From assembly GCA_023441845.1 (NCBI GenBank), contig JAEZNF010000669.1, forward strand, positions 1 to 6,025: 6,025 nt of DNA. The letters are read 5' to 3'. Under the pieces are notes generated by a model, which saw nothing but the letters and a program-made list of their open reading frames with translations, had not been told where the DNA came from and did not search any database. The translations under genes were made by a program, and so were the position numbers. Positions 1 through 5,612 of the stretch are shown here, in pieces (the first letter of the stretch is position 1; each line of letters opens with the position of its first letter). The DNA comes from Bacillota bacterium. Lineage in GTDB: Bacteria; Bacillota; Clostridia; Acetivibrionales; DSM-2933.

Positions 1-1869
1 ATGCATCAGTAATCCTATAATTCCTGCAAATAAAGCACCCTGCAGGGCTCTTTCCATAGGGTCCCCTTTTATTTTACGTCTGTACTCCGTCATAAACATG
101 GATATTACCGATAATATGAGGAATAAAAGCGCCAATATACCAAAAACTCCGCACTCTACCGCTATCTGTACCAAATAATTGTGCGGCTGAGTACTTGGAT
201 AAGCAAATGTCTGGTACCTAAAGTATATACTCTCCCATGCTCCACCGCCGGCACCTAATACCGGGCGGTCCTTAAACATTTTTAATCCGTCCTTGTAGAA
301 TATAACCCTTTCTACAAAGCTTCTGGACTGAAACATATTAGCGAATTTATCAACAGCCGATTCCGGTATAAATTTATGTTTTAAAACAAGTTTTTTTACT
401 GTTTTACCGGATGCTGCGTCCACAACTCTGGCATTTTTAAATGTCGCCCCAGTACCCTGATAAGTATTCCTGAAATAACAGTTTACTATTTTACTATCGG
501 CAGGTAGGCTGAATTTTACTTCCTTTGTTTCTACCCCATTGGTAGCTTTTCCGGTATAGGTTGCAAGGCTTACTTCCCTGTCATTAACTACTATATCCTT
601 TTCCCTCTTATAATTGACAAATATGGAGTATGCATCAGGCTTGTCAGCCTTCATTTTTGCATCCACGTCAAATACAAGCTTGTAGTCTTTTCCCGGTTTT
701 ATAGCAGCGCCTTTTACTGCTGTTAACGGGCTGTCAGGTTGATTTTCCGGATGTGACAGAACAAGGTCTGTCGAGGCATTTATTATATAAATACCTGATA
801 TTATGCCTATAACACATAGGGAGCCCAGTACAATAGCCCATATCTTCCATGTTTTTTGTATAAAGTTATCTATTAGGCTTATGAGCAGTGTCAATCCTGC
901 CGATATAGCTATACCAAGCAATAAAAGAAGCCATATTTTTGTCTCATTTCCTTTGTTAGACATCATATAACCGTAAAGAAATACAGTAATAGCTCCGGTT
1001 GATATAGCTGAAGCTAATCCCAGCAAAATTGCCTTTATTCTGGTTTCCTTTGTAAGTGCCAATATGAAAATCAACGCAGGTATTAATCCTATAATCAATA
1101 TTCCTCTGCTCTGTGTAAACACTAACGAAATTAGGAATAAAAATGAGCATGCTCCTCCTATTGCTTTAACCCAAAGCCTGGAGGATACCGCCGTCAACGT
1201 CAGTGATAGGAAGGTTACCGCCAGCAGGTAAGAAGCAAATGCATTGGGATATTGTATTGTGGAATAAATCCTGTTTGATACAAATACATCATCAGGTTTT
1301 ATAACCTGGGTAATATGTTTTATGAAAAAGTTAATTCCCGATATAATATGTCCGCCTGCCGCAGCATCAAAACCAACAATAGAAACACATGCCGCCGTTC
1401 CTACAATTACCCACAAAAAAGCAAGCTTTGCTTTTAGTGTAGTCACCAGTTCGGTAACCATATAAAACACGGAAAAATACATGCAGTATTTTAACCATTC
1501 CAATACGGCCGATCTTGGAGCCGCTGCTACATTCACACCTACGAAGTATAAAATTACCGGTATAAAATACAACACAACCAGAACCAGACCCGCGTAGTCA
1601 AGCGGCGTTCGAAGGAAACGCTTATCCTTTCTAATAAACTTGTAAACACTAAATGCAATAAATATTATAAATATAAATATTTCCGCCGGAAGCTGGTTTT
1701 CTTCAAAGTACAAGCCCCTCAAAAACGGCGGGTAAAACATGAAAATAGAAAGAAGAACCAGAAGGCATATATTGAATACTTTTTCTGCTAAACCAGGCGT
1801 ACGGCTTTTATCCTTCTTAATTCCAGATCTATTGTTAACAGTTTTCGATTTCCTATCACCGGTTTTCAT
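1..1869 (-). CDS. O-antigen ligase/polymerase-like membrane protein (Wzy_C family), 3' end outside window
   Basis: The frame is open without a stop from 1884 to the window edge; 623 residues are visible from the preferred ATG at 1869. That start has a GGGG Shine-Dalgarno-like stretch (1879-1882) nine bases upstream, whereas the ATG at 1884 has none. A basic cytoplasmic N-tail (about residues 1-28) precedes roughly eleven hydrophobic segments to about residue 364, then a long polar segment (about 365-565), then at least two more membrane segments. Family hallmarks are TQSRG (Arg255) at a membrane segment, GAGGGAW (539-545), and PHNYLVQ (His563) followed by an E-x-G motif before the next helix. 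Wzy_C/WaaL proteins transfer or polymerise lipid-linked glycans outside the membrane, and a conserved Arg and His are important in WaaL. The polar segment is unusually long and has a beta-sandwich-like part (about 369-485). The substrate is unknown: surface polysaccharide ligase, polymerase, or protein O-glycosyltransferase are all possible. No frameshift is seen. Confidence 0.88.
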   Translation of the reverse strand, partial: MKTGDRKSKTVNNRSGIKKDKSRTPGLAEKVFNICLLVLLSIFMFYPPFLRGLYFEENQLPAEIFIFIIFIAFSVYKFIRKDKRFLRTPLDYAGLVLVVLYFIPVILYFVGVNVAAAPRSAVLEWLKYCMYFSVFYMVTELVTTLKAKLAFLWVIVGTAACVSIVGFDAAAGGHIISGINFFIKHITQVIKPDDVFVSNRIYSTIQYPNAFASYLLAVTFLSLTLTAVSSRLWVKAIGGACSFLFLISLVFTQSRGILIIGLIPALIFILALTKETRIKAILLGLASAISTGAITVFLYGYMMSNKGNETKIWLLLLLGIAISAGLTLLISLIDNFIQKTWKIWAIVLGSLCVIGIISGIYIINASTDLVLSHPENQPDSPLTAVKGAAIKPGKDYKLVFDVDAKMKADKPDAYSIFVNYKREKDIVVNDREVSLATYTGKATNGVETKEVKFSLPADSKIVNCYFRNTYQGTGATFKNARVVDAASGKTVKKLVLKHKFIPESAVDKFANMFQSRSFVERVIFYKDGLKMFKDRPVLGAGGGAWESIYFRYQTFAYPSTQPHNYLVQIAVECGVFGILALLFLILSVISMFMTEYRRKIKGDPMERALQGALFAGIIGLLMH

Positions 1870-1911
1870 GTATTTCAACCCCATTTTTTATATACTATTT
1901 CAAACAAAAGT

Positions 1912-1940
1912 ATTTTATCTTATAATCAGTTTAATGTCAA
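1912..1940 (-). promoter_or_regulatory. Sigma-A-type promoter of the ligase-like gene
   Basis: On the minus strand a perfect TTGACA (-35, 1935-1940) is followed by a 17-base spacer and TAAAAT (-10, 1912-1917), one mismatch from consensus. Transcription would begin near 1905 and give a leader of about 35 bases before the ATG at 1869. The -35 box lies inside one arm of an 11-bp inverted repeat, so a DNA-binding regulator could compete with polymerase here; that last point is inference. Confidence 0.72.
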
Positions 1941-2035
1941 AGGAAATTAAGGACTTTGAGGCCCTTAACCCTTGTGGGTATTGTATCTATAAATTTGCTT
2001 TTCTAATGTTCTATATTTGAAATCTTGACATTAAA
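1930..2035. repeat. 11-bp perfect inverted repeat flanking the ligase upstream region
   Basis: TTTAATGTCAA at 1930-1940 is the exact reverse complement of TTGACATTAAA at 2025-2035, with 84 bases between the arms. The arm near the ligase gene contains the -35 hexamer of its promoter; the other arm puts a second TTGACA on the plus strand. No internal extension of the pairing is evident, so a long stable hairpin is not obvious. It could be a pair of operator half-sites, the ends of a very small element, or chance in AT-rich DNA. Confidence 0.5.
1947..1968 (-). terminator. Weak hairpin downstream of the lipoprotein gene (possible weak terminator)
   Basis: TTAAGG (1947-1952) pairs with CCTTAA (1963-1968) around a 10-base loop. 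On the minus strand the stem is followed by a broken pyrimidine run (TTTCCTTT). It is the best hairpin near a T-rich run between the lipoprotein stop (2077) and the ligase promoter, but the stem is short, the loop large and the T-tract poor. It may equally be an upstream regulatory palindrome next to the -35 box, or nothing. Confidence 0.2.
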
Positions 2036-2076
2036 ACTCCACAGTCAATATATATCGTTGGGTGTAATAAGATTCA

Positions 2077-2604
2077 TTAAGAATTATCCGGCAATTTGAA
2101 TTCAACATCTTTCGTTCCTATTGTTTTGCCCTTACCATTTAATAAAGTCATAGTCATTTTTACAGTTCTAACAATATCCTCTTTTTTAACATCCGGCGAA
2201 ACATTGGATATCAAATACTGTAGCTTTATCGTTGACGTTTTATCTTTTACCTCAATATCACTTTTGCTGAATGTATATTCACTGTACTTGCTCTTATCCT
2301 GTGCATCCTTTTCAATATTTGTGATGTCGTCAGGACTAAAAGTATCATTTCCACCCTTATGAACGGTTAGTGTGCCGTTCTTGTTCTCAGTGTAGGTTAT
2401 GTTGTTTATCTTTACAGAATCTGCACTATCCATTTGAGGGCATTTCAGGTTAATATATCCCTGGTAGTTGAAAGTTGTTTTACCGTCCTTAAGCATACTG
2501 AGTGTTGAGTCTTCTTTTACTTCAGGAGTTACCTCAAGTGTCTTAGTGGTGCAGGATGTAAGTATAAACATAATAGCTATCATAATAAAAATTATTCTCT
2601 TCAT
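2077..2604 (-). CDS. Secreted lipoprotein of unknown family (175 aa)
   Basis: I do not recognise the family. The N-terminus is a classic lipoprotein signal: MKR, a hydrophobic stretch rich in Ile/Met/Phe, then the lipobox LTSC with Cys18 as the lipidated residue, so the mature protein should sit on the outer face of the cytoplasmic membrane. The ATG at 2604 is chosen because AAAGGA lies seven bases upstream and the signal peptide starts there; extending to the ATG at 2691 would add a non-signal tail running through the promoter and up to the terminator. The mature part is Lys/Asp/Thr-rich and hydrophilic with alternating short strands, suggesting a small beta-rich domain; a second Cys is at residue 55. 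It has its own promoter, downstream of the SLH gene's terminator. A role in wall or surface assembly is suggested only by neighbours. Confidence 0.85.
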   Translation of the reverse strand: MKRIIFIMIAIMFILTSCTTKTLEVTPEVKEDSTLSMLKDGKTTFNYQGYINLKCPQMDSADSVKINNITYTENKNGTLTVHKGGNDTFSPDDITNIEKDAQDKSKYSEYTFSKSDIEVKDKTSTIKLQYLISNVSPDVKKEDIVRTVKMTMTLLNGKGKTIGTKDVEFKLPDNS

Positions 2605-2611
2605 AATAAAT

Positions 2612-2617
2612 TCCTTT
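2612..2617 (-). promoter_or_regulatory. Ribosome binding site deciding the lipoprotein start
   Basis: AAAGGA on the minus strand, seven bases before the ATG at 2604. It selects the start that places the signal peptide at the very N-terminus, against the in-frame ATG codons farther upstream at 2649 and 2691. Confidence 0.75.
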
Positions 2618-2659
2618 CTTTTCTTCGTGTTTATATAATTATTCTGCATTTCAACTAAA

Positions 2660-2688
2660 TTTATAATACATATTCTATAAAAAATCAA
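2660..2688 (-). promoter_or_regulatory. Candidate promoter of the lipoprotein gene
   Basis: On the minus strand TTGATT (2683-2688, four of six consensus bases) is separated by 17 bases from TATAAA (2660-2665, five of six). It lies just beyond the stem of the preceding terminator, overlapping its T-rich tail, and would give a leader of about 50 bases. The region is very AT-rich, so chance matches are easy; the position between terminator and gene makes it plausible. Confidence 0.45.
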
Positions 2689-2732
2689 CAAAAAATTGAA
2701 AGCCGGCAGGAAATTTTCCCGCCGGCTTTCAA
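2679..2732 (-). terminator. Strong intrinsic terminator of the SLH-domain gene
   Basis: The arms TTGAAAGCCGGC (2696-2707) and GCCGGCTTTCAA (2721-2732) are perfectly complementary over 12 bp, and pairing can continue past an A/C mismatch with GGA/TCC. On the minus strand the stem is followed at once by six T, then GTTGA, then six more T (to 2679). The hairpin begins 42 bases after the stop at 2775. On the plus strand the stem is followed only by a short T run, and no plus-strand gene needs it. Confidence 0.92.
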
Positions 2733-2774
2733 TTTACATATTATTACTTATATAATCAGTTCTTAAACAGTAAT

Positions 2775-5333
2775 TTAACTTCCCAACGTCACTCCTACGC
2801 TGGTTGAACCATCTGATTCAGTCCTTGTATTTAGCTCTCCGTAATCTTCAAGCGCTGTGAATTTTAGAGTATACTGAACATTCAAACTGATTGAGTCTGA
2901 TTTAATTATTAACGTAGTAGCATCAATGTAAGCCACATTATTAGGTATTATGGTCTTTTTCGTGGAGCCGTCATTATACTCAAGCATAAAATTAGATGCC
3001 GAAGTATTAGGAGCCCTGTTCGAAAGCTCACTGCTTGTTTTAACCAATATAGCATCTTTGGCAACTATCCTTGCTTCATATATAAGTGGCTTAATATATT
3101 GCTGCGACGTACCACCGAATGTATATTCAATATTGGATAATGATATATGTTCTGTTTCATCCCTTAATGAATTTGATACAGTTAGCTTATACGAACCGGT
3201 GCTTTCAAGAAGCTTATCGGACGATAGATATAATTTTACACAAAATGGTGTTTTAACCGGGTCAAAATACACTTTATAGGGTGAGGCAGAATATCCGTTA
3301 CCATTAATAATATAATTTTCTGTCAACGAAGCCGTTTGACTATCAAGCGCCCTGTCAAAATAAACTATCAGTGTACCCTTGCTCTCGGTGTATACATTAA
3401 TAATTTTTAAATCCGGTTTAGCCGATACATTACTGCTAAAATCATATTTAGCATTATCTAATGAAAACTGGTTGAACCTGTCTTTAATATTATTTAAAGT
3501 GAGAATGTAATGACTTGTTGTAGAAAGAGGAACGGAAATACCGAGTTTTACTATCTTACCTTTTTTATCTCCTTCACCTGCAAGTACAGCTTTAAGTACA
3601 CTTTTGGGAGTACCTGAGGTGTCTTTTATAGTGTAAAGTGAGAAGTTTTCAGCCGCAAAAGGATCAAGTTCCGAATTAAACTCAACCTGAACGGTTTTAT
3701 TATCAATAGCTTGAACGTTTACTACTGAAAAATCCTGATTCGGACTCCCAATACCTGTAAATGTTGCACTATCACCATTGCCGTCATTTAGTTTTAAACT
3801 ATAGTTACTTGTTAGGTCTCCGCTTATTTTTAACGTATATGTTGCACCATCGTCAAAGTTCTTGTCTTTTAACCATAATCCAACAGCATTACTGTCATTT
3901 AAGTATGTTTTTAGTGTCATGGTACTCGAAGATCCCTTAACATAGCTCTGACCGTCTTTCAAGACTTCATAGAACATCTGAATCTCGGCATTTATATTGA
4001 GTGGTTGTGTAAAATAAATTTTTACAAGGCTCTTACTGATTGGTTCTACTTTACTGATCTTAAAGAAATCGGATTTAACTTCTGAAGCCTTGTAACCTGT
4101 AAATGTACCGGTTATTGAAGGTACATTATTTAATTCAGTGTCTTCAATATTTATAAATTCAACAGTGTATGACTTTTCTGCAGTCTGTGTTGAAGTATTC
4201 AAAGTGACCGTATCCGAAGATTGTGCCTCTATGGAAACTGCTAAAGTATTGCTCTTGTCTGCTGTTTCATATACCTTAATATTAGATGCAGAAATTGTCT
4301 TTACTGCTTCATTGAATTTCACAGTTATCCTGCTGCCGTTCAAAACAGAAATTTCTTTAACAACAGTTAAATTTGCATCGGGCTTCTTGTAGCCTGTAAA
4401 TTGAGCAGTCACACTCGATATGTAGTTACCGAGTTTATCCTTTATATTATTTAACTCAACAATATATACCTTTGAAGCTGTCTGTGCCGCTGTTTTCAAA
4501 ACAATCTGGCTTCCGGACTGGGATTCAACCGAAGCATCAAGCAAATTTTTATTGTTATCCTTTTCATATACTTTTATTTGTGATTTTGCTATACTTAGTA
4601 TCTCTTCATTCAGTGAAAGTGCTATCTTTGTCTCATTTGTAACAGTTACCTGCCGTATACTTGTCTGTGATTCATCTATAACAGCGCCAGCCCCATAAGC
4701 CGTATCTGCTACTACCGCTCCATTTTCAATAAGATAATTTATCACACTTATGTTTTTATTATTCATTTTTTTATTTAACGAATTGTATAATGCACTAACA
4801 ACGCTGCCTCTGGTGTATTTATTGTTATCTGCAGTTTTAGTAAGGTAGTTTTCTTCAGTAACCAACCCCACATCATAAGCTTTCGAATAAACATTAGACC
4901 AGTTGAAATCTACATCATAGACATACCCCATCGCACACAAGACCATCTTTAGAAACGCTTTTTCGCTTATATTCTGACCGGGAGCAAATTTACCATCCGG
5001 AAATCCCTTTATTATTCCCTGCTCTGTGCAATATGCTATGTACGGAACAAACCACTCATTACCCTTTACATCCTTATATGTAGCCTTAAACTTACTCTTA
5101 TTTTCTAAAACATAATCTTCTTTTCCTAGAAGTCTAACTATAAAGGTTGAAGCCTCACTTCGCAGAATTTGCCCGCCAAGGTTATAATCACTACCATTAC
5201 CCTGCAGCAAAGATATTTTGTTCAATGTTTCGGCTTTCTGTGATAATGCTGCATCCTCTGCACAGGCTATTGTTGAAAAAATGGCTAATACTGCAATTAC
5301 AACGCTTATAAATACGCCTTTCCTGACCCTCAT
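2775..5333 (-). CDS. Exported SLH-domain protein with about six SbsA-like Ig-type domains (852 aa)
   Basis: A cell-surface structural or adhesive protein, probably held on the wall by its SLH motifs; no enzyme domain is seen. The ATG at 5333 is preferred over the GTG at 5342 or ATG at 5339 because the AGGTGAT Shine-Dalgarno overlaps those two codons and is well spaced only for 5333. Residues 1-25 form a signal peptide (MRVRK, hydrophobic core, cleavage after A-C-A). Three SLH motifs follow: about 26-72 (degenerate), 83-137 (clearest: YKDV, EQGIIKGFPDGKF) and 142-187. After a linker come about six domains of 90-105 residues starting near 226, 324, 424, 535, 643 and 751, most with a V-x-F-like strand and several with an F-T-G-type closing strand, the SbsA/Big_5 pattern. 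The first two are a recent tandem duplication. SLH domains typically bind pyruvylated secondary wall polymers. It lies between two terminators, so it is probably monocistronic. The domain count and borders are by eye. Confidence 0.93.
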   Translation of the reverse strand: MRVRKGVFISVVIAVLAIFSTIACAEDAALSQKAETLNKISLLQGNGSDYNLGGQILRSEASTFIVRLLGKEDYVLENKSKFKATYKDVKGNEWFVPYIAYCTEQGIIKGFPDGKFAPGQNISEKAFLKMVLCAMGYVYDVDFNWSNVYSKAYDVGLVTEENYLTKTADNNKYTRGSVVSALYNSLNKKMNNKNISVINYLIENGAVVADTAYGAGAVIDESQTSIRQVTVTNETKIALSLNEEILSIAKSQIKVYEKDNNKNLLDASVESQSGSQIVLKTAAQTASKVYIVELNNIKDKLGNYISSVTAQFTGYKKPDANLTVVKEISVLNGSRITVKFNEAVKTISASNIKVYETADKSNTLAVSIEAQSSDTVTLNTSTQTAEKSYTVEFINIEDTELNNVPSITGTFTGYKASEVKSDFFKISKVEPISKSLVKIYFTQPLNINAEIQMFYEVLKDGQSYVKGSSSTMTLKTYLNDSNAVGLWLKDKNFDDGATYTLKISGDLTSNYSLKLNDGNGDSATFTGIGSPNQDFSVVNVQAIDNKTVQVEFNSELDPFAAENFSLYTIKDTSGTPKSVLKAVLAGEGDKKGKIVKLGISVPLSTTSHYILTLNNIKDRFNQFSLDNAKYDFSSNVSAKPDLKIINVYTESKGTLIVYFDRALDSQTASLTENYIINGNGYSASPYKVYFDPVKTPFCVKLYLSSDKLLESTGSYKLTVSNSLRDETEHISLSNIEYTFGGTSQQYIKPLIYEARIVAKDAILVKTSSELSNRAPNTSASNFMLEYNDGSTKKTIIPNNVAYIDATTLIIKSDSISLNVQYTLKFTALEDYGELNTRTESDGSTSVGVTLGS
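4086..4658 (-). repeat. Tandem duplicated Ig-like domain within the SLH protein
   Basis: Residues about 226-317 and 323-416 align without gaps at a 99-residue (297-base) period. Shared landmarks are IKVYE (from 253 and 352), QTA-x-K-x-Y-x-VE, N-I-x-D and FTGYK (312-316 and 411-415). By eye about 31 of 66 aligned positions are identical, far more than among the other domains of this protein. Confidence 0.8.
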
Positions 5334-5339
5334 CTCCAT

Positions 5340-5346
5340 CACCTTT
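5340..5346 (-). promoter_or_regulatory. Ribosome binding site deciding the SLH protein start
   Basis: The minus-strand sequence GAAAGGTGATGGAGATG contains AGGTGAT, a seven-base match to the anti-Shine-Dalgarno complement. It overlaps the GTG (5342) and ATG (5339) and is correctly spaced only for the ATG at 5333. Confidence 0.65.
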
Positions 5347-5353
5347 CTTTATT

Positions 5354-5377
5354 TGATATATTAATTTAATTATATCA
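5354..5377. promoter_or_regulatory. Palindrome over the SLH gene promoter (candidate operator)
   Basis: TGATATA (5354-5360) and TATATCA (5371-5377) form a perfect 7-bp inverted repeat with a 10-base AT-only spacer. It covers the extended -10 element and the expected transcription start. The geometry suits a dimeric repressor, but the low complexity means it could be chance. Confidence 0.35.
5369..5377 (-). promoter_or_regulatory. Extended -10 promoter of the SLH-domain gene
   Basis: On the minus strand TGATATAAT is a perfect extended -10 element (TGn then TATAAT, 5369-5374). Transcription would start near 5362, giving a leader of about 29 bases before the ATG at 5333. The -35 region is weak (TGGAAT at 18 bases spacing), as is usual when an extended -10 is present. 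The rest of the spacer up to the terminator at 5561 is AT-rich and shows no gene. Confidence 0.6.
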
Positions 5378-5560
5378 TACTAATTTTAATCGATTCCACA
5401 GATGGGGCCAATTACCATATTAAATTATCATTACATGAATATTTCAAAGATGTTTGCTTAATGATATGTTTTTAGAGTTGTTAGTTAAGGTTTTGGGAAA
5501 GCATTTTTTCAAGCCCTGGAGAGATTATTTGATTTATTTTCAAGAGAATTTTGTTTTAAA

Positions 5561-5591
5561 GGAAATAAAAAGAGGTGGATTTCTCCACCCC
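5561..5591 (-). terminator. Intrinsic terminator of the S-layer-like gene
   Basis: On the minus strand GGGGTGGA (5584-5591), loop GAAA, then TCCACCTC (5572-5579) gives an 8-bp stem with one G-U pair and a stable GNRA tetraloop, followed directly by TTTTTATTT. It starts 21 bases after the stop codon at 5613-5615. Confidence 0.92.
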
Positions 5592-5612
5592 TTGATTTTA
5601 ACTAATTATTGA

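Noticed and set aside
956..1150. A 64-codon minus-strand open frame starting MLIFIPNF
   Set aside because: It lies inside the ligase-like gene in another frame; the ligase frame is continuous across it and encodes the TQSRG motif and membrane helices.
1739..2020. A plus-strand open frame of 93 codons
   Set aside because: It is antisense to the ligase N-terminus and runs through its promoter; it has no ribosome binding site or recognisable protein character.
2096..2362. Plus-strand open frame of 88 codons
   Set aside because: Antisense shadow of the lipoprotein gene with no start signal.
2605..2691. N-terminal extension of the lipoprotein to the ATG at 2691
   Set aside because: It would bury the signal peptide, lacks a ribosome binding site and covers the candidate promoter and part of the terminator T-tract.
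2950..3279. Plus-strand open frame of 109 codons
   Set aside because: Antisense shadow of the SLH-protein gene, whose own frame shows clear domain structure here.
4138..4392. Plus-strand open frame of 84 codons
   Set aside because: Antisense to the second duplicated Ig-like domain; it only mirrors the repeat.
5426..5466. 8-bp inverted repeat TATCATTA / TAATGATA with a 25-base gap in the SLH upstream spacer
   Set aside because: Pairing does not extend on either side and the region is very AT-rich, so it is easily chance; it has no T-tract and no relation to the promoter elements.
5400..5560. Possible small RNA or riboswitch in the spacer between the S-layer-like terminator and the SLH promoter
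   Set aside because: No conserved riboswitch-like stems, no second terminator and no gene-like frame; the mapped promoter gives a leader too short to hold one.
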